DNA of 64,000 bases from Sediminicola sp963974715 (GCA_963974715.1 CAXBDK010000006.1:62001-126000), one strand, 5' to 3'; shown: positions 15,320-25,562, counted from the first letter of the stretch. Notes: generated from the sequence alone by a model not told the origin. Program-made: numbers and translations.

Positions 15320-18300
15320 ATGGAAAAACCGAAAAACACATTTCTCAAAGGGAGGTATCATATGCTGTTGCTTTCCTGCTTGCTTGCTTGGGGAAGTGCC
15401 ATTTCCCAAAATGGCCCTATTACGGTAAGCGGAACCGTTTATGACGAGTCGGGTACCGCTCCATTGCCCGGCGTGAACGTGTTGGTCGAAGGGAAAAGTA
15501 TCGGGACCACTACCGATTTTGACGGGAATTACTCCCTTTCCGTGGAAAGTGCGGATATATTGGTATTTTCCTATCTAGGATTTCTGACCGATAAGGTGCC
15601 GGTATCGGGAAAGACACAGATCGATATCAGCCTACAGCCCGATGTACAACTTTTGGACGATGTCGTGGTCATTGGATATGGGACCCAATCCAGAAGTTTG
15701 GTCAGCAGTGCCGTTTCCAAGGTAAAGGTGGAAGAGGTGGAGAACAATCCCTCGGCCAATGCCATCCAGGCATTACAGGGAAAAGTGGCGGGCCTTTCCA
15801 TTCTTCCGGGATCGGGGCAACCGGGGGAATCGGCACAGGTCTTTATCAGGGGAGGTACGCAGCCCGACTCCAACAGTGGGGGGAATGCGCCCCTTTATAT
15901 TATAGATGGGGTCTATAGAAATGGCCTCGATGGCCTGAACGCTGCCGATATAGAATCGATACAGGTCCTCAAGGATGCGGCCTCCACTACCATTTACGGG
16001 GCAAGGGCGGCAAATGGGATTATCCTGGTCACCACCAAATCCGGTAAGCGAGGTTCCAAAGGACAGCTATCGGTCAACTATAAGACCGGATTGGCCCAAC
16101 AGAACAAACAATATCCGTGGACCAGTGCCGCGGATTACATTCGCGTTTCAAGGATCGCCGCAGAAAGGGGCATCAATCTTGAAAATCCGGGCGATAGACT
16201 GGCCAATACCAAATTTGGGTATTCCACCCAAAATATAACCGAACCCGGACAGTACGGGTTTAATAGGAATACGCTAACATTTCTGGATGACCTTCGGGCA
16301 GTGGAGGGGGATGCGTATACGAACGACCTTCTCAACAACCAGGGTTTCGAAACTATGCAGGACCCGGTTACGGGCAGGACCCTTATCTTTAAGGATAACA
16401 ATTACAACGACCTGCTCTTCGTTACCGCCCAGACCAACGATCTGAACCTTAGTGCGAGCGGTGGCAGTGAGACCGGAAGTTTTAACGTTAGTGTGGGCTA
16501 TTTGGATCAAGAGGGAACCTTTTTGGGAACCGGTTTTAGTCGCTTTACGGGATTGGCAAATGGCAATTTTGATATAAACGAAAAACTGTCCATTAATTCG
16601 GGGGTCAATTTCAGCTATCAGGAAAGCAATGATGTGCAAAATCCCAACAATTCCATAGATAGGTCCTCACGTCTTCCTCATACGCACAGATTGCTCAATG
16701 ATGATGGTACCCCGGCCTTGGGGGAAAGTACGAGTTCCCCCAGAAACCGTTTACATGAATTATACTATCAAGAGATCGAAAATAAAAGATATCTGACCAC
16801 CTTGAACCTTGGTGCCGAATGGCGTATATGGGACGGGCTGGCCTTTAAGCCCTCCGTTAGCGTGTTCAGGGACGATAGGACCTTTAACTTTTTTGAAAGG
16901 GCCTCGCCCGAAGTGCCCAATAGAAGGTCCCAGAGGGACGAGGATGCCTTTAACCAGTTGTTGTTGAACGGACTGTTGACCTATACCAAGAGTTTTGGAA
17001 ACCATAATCTCGATTTATTATGGGGTGTCAATTACACCAAGGAAAGACGGGAATTCATCGAGGGGAGCGGAGCCAACGCCCCAACGGACATAATAGTCAC
17101 CCTTAATGCCTCCGCAACGGACCAAGAAAGGGTTACCAGTGGGATCATAGAGAACAAACTGTTCAGTAATTTTGGACGTATCAGTTACGACTACAAGGGT
17201 AAATACCTGTTGTCCGCCAGCTATAGGAACGATGGGGCATCACAGTTCGCAAGGGAGAACAAATTTGCATTTTTCCCTGCCTTTTCCGCTGGATGGAACA
17301 CCCATATGGAAGATTTCTGGTCCTCCTCAACGATCAGTAAATTTAAGATAAGGGGCAGTTGGGGACAGACCGGCTCCCTTTCGGGCCTGGATATTGAGGA
17401 TACCCAAGGGGAGTTCGCTACCCGAGCTTATAACTTTCAGGGTGGGGCATTGTTGTCACAACTTTCCAATACGGCACTTAGATGGGAAACCACCACTTCG
17501 TCCGATATTGGGATCGATATGGGGCTTTTTGACGATCGCGTGAACCTATTGGTCGATTATTACCACAAACTTACCGATGACCGTTTGGTGGATCGCCTGT
17601 TGCCGCAGCAGACGGGTTTCAGTTCAATTCGCGATAATGTTGGCAGTATCAGCAATCAGGGAATTGAGGTTGAAATTGGGGCCGACATCATCCGCTCCAC
17701 TAATTTTAACTGGCATGCCGATTTTAATTTTGCCTACAACAGGACCCGGGTAGAGGAACTGCCGGATAACGGGAGGGATAAAAACAGGATCCTTGGCGGG
17801 AGCGTTTATACCGCCGATGGCGAAATTGAAGTCGGGGGACTGGCAGAAGGCGAAAGGCCCTACGGGATCTGGGCCTTCGATCTGATAGGGGTATATGCCA
17901 CCGATGCCGATGCGGCCAATGCACCGGAAGATCTCTTGGTCTCGGGGTCTAAATTTGGACAACCAAAAAATGGGGGCGATGCCATTTGGAGGGATGTCAA
18001 CGGCGATAATGTGATCGATGAAAAAGACCTCGTCTTTGTAGGCTATGAAACACCCGATAAGATCGGGGGACTGGTAAATACATTTACCTACAAGGGGATG
18101 CGGCTCAGGGTGGCCATGGATTATGCCTTTGGCCATGTCATTTCCAATGGCTGGCGTGCCCGGGCCAATGCAAATGCCCGAAACAATGTGATGACCACCA
18201 CCGATGTCCTAAGGGACGATTTTTGGAAGAACCAAGGGGATGTTGCCCGCTATCCACGATATGATAATGCTTCGGATTTTGACAACGGTTACAGGAACCA

Positions 18301-18613
18301 CATTAGGGGACTCTCCGGCACCTCCAATTCCAATATAGGGAACAGGGTAGGGGGAGGGACCGACAGTACCCTCTATATGCAGGATGGTGATTTTGTGGCC
18401 TTCAGGGAAGTGAGTCTTGCGTATTCCCTGCCCATGGAGGAACTGAAATGGGACAAGGCCGGTATCTCTGCGATCGACCTTAGTCTAAGTGCCTATAACT
18501 TGGGCTATCTGACCGGTTATGACGGGCTGACCCCGGAAATATACGATATTGTGGATGAGGGAATCTACCCTAGGCCCCTGCAGATCATATTGGGCTTGAA
18601 CATTTCCTTTTAA
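15320..18613 (+). CDS. SusC/RagA family TonB-linked outer membrane transporter (NanO-like)
   Basis: A 1097-residue outer membrane protein. A signal peptide ends near AISQ (residue about 30). A CarboxypepD_reg-like domain follows (about 35-110; GTVYDESGTAPLPGVNVLVEG), then a plug domain (about 115-240; LDDVVVIGYGTQ, IQVLKDAASTTIYGARAANGIILVTTK) and a 22-strand barrel ending in aromatic LNISF. It imports glycans with its SusD partner 20 bp downstream. With NanA, a NanM-type transporter and sialidase in the same run, the substrate is most likely sialic acid or sialylated oligosaccharide, as for NanO/NanU in Bacteroides and Tannerella. Confidence 0.92.
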   Translation: MEKPKNTFLKGRYHMLLLSCLLAWGSAISQNGPITVSGTVYDESGTAPLPGVNVLVEGKSIGTTTDFDGNYSLSVESADILVFSYLGFLTDKVPVSGKTQIDISLQPDVQLLDDVVVIGYGTQSRSLVSSAVSKVKVEEVENNPSANAIQALQGKVAGLSILPGSGQPGESAQVFIRGGTQPDSNSGGNAPLYIIDGVYRNGLDGLNAADIESIQVLKDAASTTIYGARAANGIILVTTKSGKRGSKGQLSVNYKTGLAQQNKQYPWTSAADYIRVSRIAAERGINLENPGDRLANTKFGYSTQNITEPGQYGFNRNTLTFLDDLRAVEGDAYTNDLLNNQGFETMQDPVTGRTLIFKDNNYNDLLFVTAQTNDLNLSASGGSETGSFNVSVGYLDQEGTFLGTGFSRFTGLANGNFDINEKLSINSGVNFSYQESNDVQNPNNSIDRSSRLPHTHRLLNDDGTPALGESTSSPRNRLHELYYQEIENKRYLTTLNLGAEWRIWDGLAFKPSVSVFRDDRTFNFFERASPEVPNRRSQRDEDAFNQLLLNGLLTYTKSFGNHNLDLLWGVNYTKERREFIEGSGANAPTDIIVTLNASATDQERVTSGIIENKLFSNFGRISYDYKGKYLLSASYRNDGASQFARENKFAFFPAFSAGWNTHMEDFWSSSTISKFKIRGSWGQTGSLSGLDIEDTQGEFATRAYNFQGGALLSQLSNTALRWETTTSSDIGIDMGLFDDRVNLLVDYYHKLTDDRLVDRLLPQQTGFSSIRDNVGSISNQGIEVEIGADIIRSTNFNWHADFNFAYNRTRVEELPDNGRDKNRILGGSVYTADGEIEVGGLAEGERPYGIWAFDLIGVYATDADAANAPEDLLVSGSKFGQPKNGGDAIWRDVNGDNVIDEKDLVFVGYETPDKIGGLVNTFTYKGMRLRVAMDYAFGHVISNGWRARANANARNNVMTTTDVLRDDFWKNQGDVARYPRYDNASDFDNGYRNHIRGLSGTSNSNIGNRVGGGTDSTLYMQDGDFVAFREVSLAYSLPMEELKWDKAGISAIDLSLSAYNLGYLTGYDGLTPEIYDIVDEGIYPRPLQIILGLNISF

Positions 18614-18633
18614 ATCGCTAAAAATTGAACAAA

Positions 18634-20088
18634 ATGAAAAATAGATATAAAAAAATCCCTGTGTTGTTCTTGGCCGTACTCAGTTTTCACTCCTGCTTGG
18701 AGGATGCCGTGGAAGCGGAGATACCTTCCAGTATCACAGGGGGGAATTTTCCTCAGGAAGCAGGAGATCTTCGGGCCATTCTAACGGGACTGTACGACGG
18801 GGTACGGGACGAATACAACCGCACCCTTTACGGTGAGGACAGGGGCGATGCCTTTGATGTGGGATTGATCGGGACCGTTTCCGATTCATGGGCGCAGAAC
18901 CTGACCGGTGGCAATGGCCCCAATTGGCGGGTAAACTACTCGCTGATCAACAATGCGAACATTCTGATTTCCAGTGCTGAAACCATTGCCTTCAACTCCG
19001 ATGCACAAAAAGGCCAAATTTTAGGGGAGGCGCATTTTCTCAGGGCCTTTGTTTATTTTCAACTGGTAAAAATTTGGGGCGACGTCCCCTTATTGTTATC
19101 TCCTGTCGACCAAAATACCGAGCCGGTGGGGCGTACCGCGGCGAACGAGGTAATGGCCCAGATATTTGTGGATATTCAGGCTTCCCTGACCAATTTGCCC
19201 GAAAATGGATTTACTTCCAAATATACGGCCAGTAAACCTGCCGCTTATAGTCTGTTGGCGGATGCAAAGCTCTGGAGCGCCAAAGTATTGGGCGGAGGGG
19301 AACAGGACCTCATGGAGGCCATTGCAGCTGTTGATAACATTGAAGGGGTAACCTTATTGGATAATTTTGGGGACATCTTCGATTCCAAGGAAAATGATGA
19401 GGTGATTTTTTCCATTTTTCTGGATTTTAACGAACAAGCGGGCATGTATGCAAGCACCCTTACATCCCGGGATGTAAATGTAGATGCGGAACTCAATCCG
19501 GATGTGCCCACCTCCACAAGCTTTAATGCGCGGCATAATTATAGGCCCAGCGATACTACCATTGGCCTGTTCGAAGATCCAAACGATAAAAGGGCACCTA
19601 GGACATTTATTCCCATTCTGACCCAGGACGGGGATGATGCGGATTCAGATCCGGATGTGCTGTCCATCAGCCAGAATAAATTTAGGGGCACCATTGATAA
19701 CAACGATACGTACTACGATAACGATATTATAGTATACAGATGGGCCGATATGTTGTTGCTCAGGGCAGAGGCCAAAGCCGCATTGGGGCAGGTATCCCAG
19801 GCAGTGGCCGACTTGGACCTAGTTAGGGAACGAGCGGATATAGGGGCCTACAATGGGCCAATGGATCAAAATACCGTGGAACTGGAAGTTCTAAACGAAA
19901 GGGGTAGGGAATTGTTCCTGGAATTGAAACGGTATTGGGACCTGGTGCGATTCGATGCCTCCGGAATCATAGATATACGGGCCCAAGTGCCCAATTTGGA
20001 AGGAACCGATATTCCACTGTTATGGCCGGTAAACGACAATGTCATTGCCGAAAACGAATTGATCGTTCAGACCTCTGGATATGAATAA
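18634..20088 (+). CDS. SusD/RagB family surface lipoprotein (NanU-like)
   Basis: A 484-residue lipoprotein with the lipobox FHSC near residue 22 and acidic residues right after it, which favours surface export. It has the TPR-rich SusD fold with the N-terminal SusD-like region (EAHFLRAFVYFQLVKIWGDVPLL) and the C-terminal RagB segment (ADMLLLRAEAKAALG, ERGRELFLELKRYWDLVRF). It forms the lid of the SusC channel. ATG 18634 is preferred to the in-frame TTG 18625. A stem-loop follows the gene. Confidence 0.92.
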   Translation: MKNRYKKIPVLFLAVLSFHSCLEDAVEAEIPSSITGGNFPQEAGDLRAILTGLYDGVRDEYNRTLYGEDRGDAFDVGLIGTVSDSWAQNLTGGNGPNWRVNYSLINNANILISSAETIAFNSDAQKGQILGEAHFLRAFVYFQLVKIWGDVPLLLSPVDQNTEPVGRTAANEVMAQIFVDIQASLTNLPENGFTSKYTASKPAAYSLLADAKLWSAKVLGGGEQDLMEAIAAVDNIEGVTLLDNFGDIFDSKENDEVIFSIFLDFNEQAGMYASTLTSRDVNVDAELNPDVPTSTSFNARHNYRPSDTTIGLFEDPNDKRAPRTFIPILTQDGDDADSDPDVLSISQNKFRGTIDNNDTYYDNDIIVYRWADMLLLRAEAKAALGQVSQAVADLDLVRERADIGAYNGPMDQNTVELEVLNERGRELFLELKRYWDLVRFDASGIIDIRAQVPNLEGTDIPLLWPVNDNVIAENELIVQTSGYE

Positions 20089-20118
20089 CAATGCTTTAGT
20101 TCAGTTGATTTGTTGATC

Positions 20119-20143
20119 GGGGGCAGGTATTTGCCTGCTCCCC
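20119..20143 (+). terminator. GC-rich stem-loop after susD
   Basis: GGGGGCAGG (20119-20127) pairs with CCTGCTCCCC (20134-20143) around a 6-base loop, with one G-T pair. There is no clear T-tract, so it may be a partial terminator or an mRNA stabiliser that keeps SusCD expression above that of the enzymes downstream. Confidence 0.55.
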
Positions 20144-20236
20144 TTCAACTGTACAAAAATCGATGATTTCCACTATTTACATCTTCATCCCAAAAATTTA
20201 ATTCTCCCATTTTATCGGGAATATAACTAGCAGTAC

Positions 20237-21160
20237 ATGAACTACGAAAAAATTGATGTCAATGGCCTTATAGTTGCCGGTTTTAGTCCGTTCCATGCCG
20301 ATGGAAGTATCAATATTGCCCCTATTCCCAAATTGGTCGATTATCTCATAACCATGGGGGCCAACGGCTTTTATTTGATGGGCAGCACGGGCGAAGGGGT
20401 GTCAATGACCCTTGATCAGCGCAAACAGGTAACAGAAGCTTATATAAACGCCATCGCAAAAAGGGTGAAGGTCATTGTCAATGTAAGCCACACCAGTTAC
20501 GAGGTAAGTGCCGATCTTACCCAACATGCGATCGCTATTGGTGCCGATGCCGTTTCGGCCACTTTGCCGTCCTATTATTCCATATCCACTCTGGAACAGT
20601 TGCTGTCGGCTGTTCAAAAGATAGCCGATTGTCAGGATGAGATTCCATTTCTGTATTACCATATACCCGGCAAAACGGGGCTGAACTTTAAAATGCACCG
20701 TTTCCTGGAAAAGGCGAACGACCGGATCCCTCAGCTGGGAGGCATTAAATATACCGCGGGAACCTTGGACGATTTTATACTGTGCAAAAAACTTTTTGAA
20801 AAGGACTACAAGATGTTCTTTGGGGTGGATGAGCTCTTTTTGCCCGCTTTGTCCATGGGTGCCGACTCGTTTATAGGAAGCACCTATAATTTTATGTTTC
20901 CCTACTATGATACACTATTGGCACACTATAAAAATGGAAGGTCCGAGGAAGCCATCGACGCTTATTTTCAGGTGGTCCAACTGATCGATGCCTTTCTGCA
21001 ATATGATGGATTGGCTTCCCAAAAGGCCATTATGAAAATGATCGGACATGATTTTGGAGGCACCAGATCCCCCGTTATTTCATTAACGGAAGGTGAATAT
21101 GGTTCCTTGCGTTCCAATCTTGAAAAATTAAACTATTTTGCCCATCTCCAAAAAAAATAG
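20237..21160 (+). CDS. nanA: N-acetylneuraminate lyase (DHDPS superfamily)
   Basis: A 307-residue TIM-barrel aldolase. Visible are GSTGEGVSMT (carboxylate loop), the catalytic Tyr in YYHIPGKTGLNF (near residue 140), the Schiff-base Lys in GGIKYTAGTLDDF (near residue 170) and the FFGVDELFLPALSMGADSFIGSTYN segment typical of NanA rather than DapA. It splits sialic acid into ManNAc and pyruvate in the cytosol. It lies between the SusCD pair and the symporter-kelch fusion, as expected for a nan operon. Confidence 0.88.
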   Translation: MNYEKIDVNGLIVAGFSPFHADGSINIAPIPKLVDYLITMGANGFYLMGSTGEGVSMTLDQRKQVTEAYINAIAKRVKVIVNVSHTSYEVSADLTQHAIAIGADAVSATLPSYYSISTLEQLLSAVQKIADCQDEIPFLYYHIPGKTGLNFKMHRFLEKANDRIPQLGGIKYTAGTLDDFILCKKLFEKDYKMFFGVDELFLPALSMGADSFIGSTYNFMFPYYDTLLAHYKNGRSEEAIDAYFQVVQLIDAFLQYDGLASQKAIMKMIGHDFGGTRSPVISLTEGEYGSLRSNLEKLNYFAHLQKK

Positions 21161-21196
21161 GGAGGGCCTTGATTCCGTAAAATAAATAACACCGAT

Positions 21197-23824
21197 ATGT
21201 TGAGGATTGTATCCTATCTTGTATTGTTCTGTCTTTCCTCTTGTCCCGTACTGGCGCAGACCCCTATATCCAGTACGGAGATAAAGGAGCTCCCAAGTTT
21301 ACCTGTGCCTGAGGGTTCACGGGTTTCTCTAGGGTTTGCGGGGATGGTCGGAGGAATGCACAACGGAGTTGTAATTGCTGCCGGAGGGGCCAATTTTCCC
21401 GATCAAGTGCCTTGGAAGGGCGGTAAAAAGATATGGAGCGATGCCATATTCATTTTGGAAGGAAATACCTGGCGGCAATCCTCTGTCCGCTTGCCGGTCC
21501 CTTTGGCTTATGGTGCTTCTGTCAAAACGGAAAAAGGTATTTTATGTATCGGCGGCAACAATGAAACGGGTCCTCAGGAGCAGGTTTTCCTAATTGGTTA
21601 TGACCATTTCCAAAAAGAGGTGTTTATAGAACAATTTCCTTCCCTGCCGTTGCCCGTGACCAATGGCGCGGCAGTATATCTGGATGGAAGGACGTATATA
21701 ATAGGGGGCAATAATGGGAGCGGGACGCTGAATTCCCTTTACGTTCTTGGGCAAGGTAGCAAGAAGTGGGAGCGTCTGGAGGATTTTCCCGGTCCTGCAA
21801 GGTCCTATCATTCGGCGGTGGTACAGGAAACGCCCCTTTCCAGAAAGATCTTCGTTTTAGGAGGAAGGGACGAATCGGAAAAAGAGTCGACCGCCCTTCT
21901 GGACAGTTACATCACCTATGACCTAAAGGAACGACAATGGGATTCCCTTCTGCCGATTGTCATCGATGGAAAACCTAGGGTGGTGATGGCCACTGCTGCC
22001 GAAGCCAAAGGCTCCATGCATATTTTGGTGTATGGCGGGGCAGATGGAAAGTCCTATTCGCACATCCAAAAACTTGAAAGGGCCATAGCCGATGAAGTGA
22101 ACGATAGCATAAAAGAAGCGCTGATCGGAAATCATCTGGATTTTATGGAGCACCATCCAGGGTTCGGTAAGGAGATCATTGCCTTTAACACCGTCACAAA
22201 AAAGTGGTTCGTTCATGATACGCTTGCACAAGCCTTACCGGTAACAGCACTTTCCTTTACCGGCGCAGAAGGTTTTTACATAATTTCGGGGGAAACGTCA
22301 CCTGGTATCCGTACCCCCTCGGCGGTGCGTATAAGGCAAGGTGAAAAGCATAATGGTTTTGGGGCGGCCAATTATATCGTACTGGCATTATACCTGCTCC
22401 TCTCACTTCTGATCGGGGTCTATTTTGCCAGTAAACAAAAGTCCACGGACGATTACTTTCTTGGTGGGGGCCGGATTCCGTGGTGGGCGTCCGGACTGAG
22501 TGTTTTTGGAACGCTGTTAAGCGCGCTTACCTTTATGGCCATACCCGCAAAGGCATTTTTGACCGATTGGGCATACTTTCTGCTCAATATTACCGCCATT
22601 CTTATTGCGCCCGTGATCGCGTTCGTTTTTATTCCTTTTTTCAATAAATTGAAAATGGAAACGGCCTATGGGTTCTTGGAACGTCGTTTCAATTATTTTG
22701 CAAGGGCGCTAGGGAGCCTGTCCTTTATACTGTTCCAGTTCGGAAGGATCGGCATAGTCTTGCTCCTTCCTTCCTTGGCCATTTCCATAGTTACGGGCAT
22801 TCCCGTGGAAACCAGTATCCTGATCATGGGAATGCTTTGTATTGCCTATACCACCTTTGGCGGTATGGAAGCGGTCATATGGACCGATGTGCTCCAAGTG
22901 ATCGTGCTATTGGGCGGAAGTTTGGTGGCCATTGTATGTCTGCTCACGGAATCGGATACCTCCCTGTCGGAAGCTTATACATTTGCCGTGGAGAACAATA
23001 AGATCAACATCATCAATATGGATCTCAACCTGATCGATTCCACATTCTGGGTGGTCTTTTTGGGCGGACTTGCATCTGCCCTGATATCTCAGGGTACGGA
23101 TCAGACCGTGGTACAGCGCTATCTGACCAGCTCCAATGTACGGGACGCACAAAAAACCTTGTATACCAATGCGGTATTGACCCTACCCGCTACCTTTATA
23201 TTCTTTGGGATCGGCACCCTGCTCTTTATTTTTTATTCCAAACTGCCGGAACGCCTATCATTGGGCCTGTCCAATAACGATTCCATATTTCCTTGGTATA
23301 TCGTAAACCAATTGCCAATGGGAGTTGCCGGTCTATTGATCGCCGCTATTTTTTCGGCCGCCATGTCCAGTATAAGCAGTAGTCTTAATTCCGTTTCCAC
23401 GGCATTTTGCAATGATTTCTACAAACATTACAGGCCGGATACGGCGGATGTGCGATTGTTGAAAATTGCACGTTGGACCACCTTGGTTACCGGGGTTTTG
23501 GGCGTTTTGCTGGCACTCTGGATGGCCAATTCCAATATAAAATCGCTGTGGGATCAATTTTATAGGTTTTTGGGACTTATTACCGGAGGTTTGGGCGGCA
23601 TGTTCCTCTTGGGAATCGTGACCAAAAAAGCCAATGCCAAGGGAACCCTTATCGGTGTTTTTATAAGTGCCGTCTTTATATGGTACCTCAGTAGTTTTAC
23701 AAAGGTAAATTTCCTTATGTACTCATTTTTTGGCCTTGCCTCCTGTTTTTTGACGGGCTATGTTTTCAGCCTTATTTTTAGGTCAAAACCCGTAAATCAT
23801 GGGAAACCGACCGATGGTCAATAG
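21197..23824 (+). CDS. fusion of NanM-type kelch mutarotase and sodium:solute symporter (sialic acid transporter)
   Basis: An 875-residue fusion. A signal peptide (VLAQ, residue about 21) precedes a kelch beta-propeller of the cyclically permuted mutarotase type (about 30-385; repeated GG-containing blades such as CIGGNNETG, IIGGNNGSG and VLGGRDESE), which would be periplasmic. From about residue 395 comes an SSS-family sodium symporter with 13 or so helices (ASKQKSTDDYFLGGGRIPWWASGLSVFGTLLSALTF; SQGTDQTVVQRYLTS; SAAMSSISSSLNS). Coupling mutarotation of released sialic acid to uptake in one polypeptide is a logical arrangement known from some Bacteroidota. It is followed 40 bp later by the sialidase gene. 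Confidence 0.9.
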   Translation: MLRIVSYLVLFCLSSCPVLAQTPISSTEIKELPSLPVPEGSRVSLGFAGMVGGMHNGVVIAAGGANFPDQVPWKGGKKIWSDAIFILEGNTWRQSSVRLPVPLAYGASVKTEKGILCIGGNNETGPQEQVFLIGYDHFQKEVFIEQFPSLPLPVTNGAAVYLDGRTYIIGGNNGSGTLNSLYVLGQGSKKWERLEDFPGPARSYHSAVVQETPLSRKIFVLGGRDESEKESTALLDSYITYDLKERQWDSLLPIVIDGKPRVVMATAAEAKGSMHILVYGGADGKSYSHIQKLERAIADEVNDSIKEALIGNHLDFMEHHPGFGKEIIAFNTVTKKWFVHDTLAQALPVTALSFTGAEGFYIISGETSPGIRTPSAVRIRQGEKHNGFGAANYIVLALYLLLSLLIGVYFASKQKSTDDYFLGGGRIPWWASGLSVFGTLLSALTFMAIPAKAFLTDWAYFLLNITAILIAPVIAFVFIPFFNKLKMETAYGFLERRFNYFARALGSLSFILFQFGRIGIVLLLPSLAISIVTGIPVETSILIMGMLCIAYTTFGGMEAVIWTDVLQVIVLLGGSLVAIVCLLTESDTSLSEAYTFAVENNKINIINMDLNLIDSTFWVVFLGGLASALISQGTDQTVVQRYLTSSNVRDAQKTLYTNAVLTLPATFIFFGIGTLLFIFYSKLPERLSLGLSNNDSIFPWYIVNQLPMGVAGLLIAAIFSAAMSSISSSLNSVSTAFCNDFYKHYRPDTADVRLLKIARWTTLVTGVLGVLLALWMANSNIKSLWDQFYRFLGLITGGLGGMFLLGIVTKKANAKGTLIGVFISAVFIWYLSSFTKVNFLMYSFFGLASCFLTGYVFSLIFRSKPVNHGKPTDGQ

Positions 23825-23864
23825 CAATTTAAAAATTATCGAACAATAAATAAACCGAACGGAC

Positions 23865-25562
23865 ATGAAGAACAGTGGCTGCAAAACAGTAAACAATTTC
23901 ACGATCAATAGGAAAGGTCTTGGGTTCCTGCCTTTTTTGATTTTCCTTTTTTTGTGCGCATGCGCACAAAAGGATACGGACATCGTTGTGGATCAGAAAC
24001 AGACCCTGTACCCAGTGCTTAAATCAAAGGAATTCAACCATATCCTGCAACTGGATATATTGAATCAAGATTCGCTGAATGGAAGGGTACTTTCCGAAGT
24101 AACGATCGATTTGGGGGGCACAGAACATATACGGGATATAGAATCGGTTTCCCTGCTCCAAGTGTCGGACAGCACAGATCTTTTGGCCGATGGGGGTCGA
24201 TTGTTCGCCCAGACCACTGAAATTTCGCCCAAACTTACCCTTAAGGGAAACATACCTTTGGACAAAATGCATAATTATTTTTGGCTTTCGTACCGTTTAA
24301 AGGACAATGCAGGTCTTGCCGGGTATATTACGGGCAGCTGTGAAGGGGCACGCACGGATATCGGAGAGGCCGAGGTTAGAGAATTGGGGCGCCCTAAAAA
24401 ATTAAGGAAGGGCTTTGCCGTACGGAACGCTATGGATGACGGGGTAAAATCTTACCGTATCCCAGGTCTTGTGACCACCAATGAGGGTACCCTACTGGCA
24501 TGTTACGATATACGATACGATGGTAAACGGGATCTGCAGGGAAACATGGACATAGGCATCAGTAGGAGTATCGATGGGGGAGAAAGTTGGGAGCCGATGA
24601 AGGTGGCCCTGGATATGGGAAAATGGGGCGGATTGCCGGAAAAATTCAATGGTGTTAGTGACGCTTCCCTGTTAGTGGACCGAAGGAGCAATACGGTTTT
24701 TGTTGCCGGACTCTGGATGCACGGGGTCATGGACAAAAATGGAAAATGGGTCGAGGGCCTTGATTCTGATAGTGAAGAATGGAACCATCAATGGAGAAAC
24801 AAGGGATCACAGCCCGGTTTTGGAACGAAGGAAACTTCCCAATTTTTAATCGCCAGAAGCTTGGATGATGGGAAAACCTGGGAAGAACCCATCAATATTA
24901 CCAAGATGTGCAAAAAGGAGGAATGGTGGCTCTTTGCTCCCGCACCAGGGAAGGGTATTACCATGGAAAATGGGACTTTGGTATTTCCCACACAGGGAAG
25001 GGACAAAGATGGGATTCCTTTTTCCAATATTACCTATAGCAAAGATGGGGGCAATACATGGAAAACCAGTGAACCTGCCTATACCAATACAACTGAATGT
25101 GCCGTGGTACAATTGGAAAATGGGTCTCTTATGCTGAATATGCGGAACAATAGGAACAGGGAAGAAAAAGGGCCCAAAAATGGTAGGGCCATAGCCGTCA
25201 CCGACGATATGGGCAAAAGTTGGACCGAGCATCCCACCTCACGGGGCGCGTTGATCGAGCCGGTATGTATGGCCAGCCTGCACAAACATACCTATACGGA
25301 CAGTGAAGGGAAAGAAAAGAGCATACTTCTGTTCTCCAATCCAAATTCTAAGGAGAAACGGATCAAACAGACCATTAAGGTAAGCCTGGATAATGGAAAA
25401 TCATGGCCCCAGGAATATTGGGTTGAACTTGATAGGGGACAGGGAGCGGGCTATTCTTGTCTTACCTCCGTGGATAATGATAATATTGGCATCCTTTATG
25501 AAGGAAGTCAGGCACAGATGACGTTCCAGCTCCTTTCAATATCGGAGATTTTGAAAAGATAA
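23865..25562 (+). CDS. exo-alpha-sialidase, GH33, lipoprotein
   Basis: A 565-residue protein. Its N-terminal hydrophobic stretch ends in a lipobox (LFLCACAQ, Cys about 31-33), so it is probably a cell-surface or periplasmic lipoprotein. An accessory beta domain occupies about 45-180. The catalytic six-bladed propeller starts with YRIPGL (Arg198 of the arginine triad). Five Asp-box-like blades are visible: SIDGGESW, SLDDGKTW, SKDGGNTW, TDDMGKSW and SLDNGKSW. The likely Tyr/Glu nucleophile pair lies in the C-terminal third. It releases terminal sialic acids for the locus. The coding DNA near its lipobox contains a 22-bp perfect palindrome (23950-23971). Confidence 0.9.
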   Translation: MKNSGCKTVNNFTINRKGLGFLPFLIFLFLCACAQKDTDIVVDQKQTLYPVLKSKEFNHILQLDILNQDSLNGRVLSEVTIDLGGTEHIRDIESVSLLQVSDSTDLLADGGRLFAQTTEISPKLTLKGNIPLDKMHNYFWLSYRLKDNAGLAGYITGSCEGARTDIGEAEVRELGRPKKLRKGFAVRNAMDDGVKSYRIPGLVTTNEGTLLACYDIRYDGKRDLQGNMDIGISRSIDGGESWEPMKVALDMGKWGGLPEKFNGVSDASLLVDRRSNTVFVAGLWMHGVMDKNGKWVEGLDSDSEEWNHQWRNKGSQPGFGTKETSQFLIARSLDDGKTWEEPINITKMCKKEEWWLFAPAPGKGITMENGTLVFPTQGRDKDGIPFSNITYSKDGGNTWKTSEPAYTNTTECAVVQLENGSLMLNMRNNRNREEKGPKNGRAIAVTDDMGKSWTEHPTSRGALIEPVCMASLHKHTYTDSEGKEKSILLFSNPNSKEKRIKQTIKVSLDNGKSWPQEYWVELDRGQGAGYSCLTSVDNDNIGILYEGSQAQMTFQLLSISEILKR

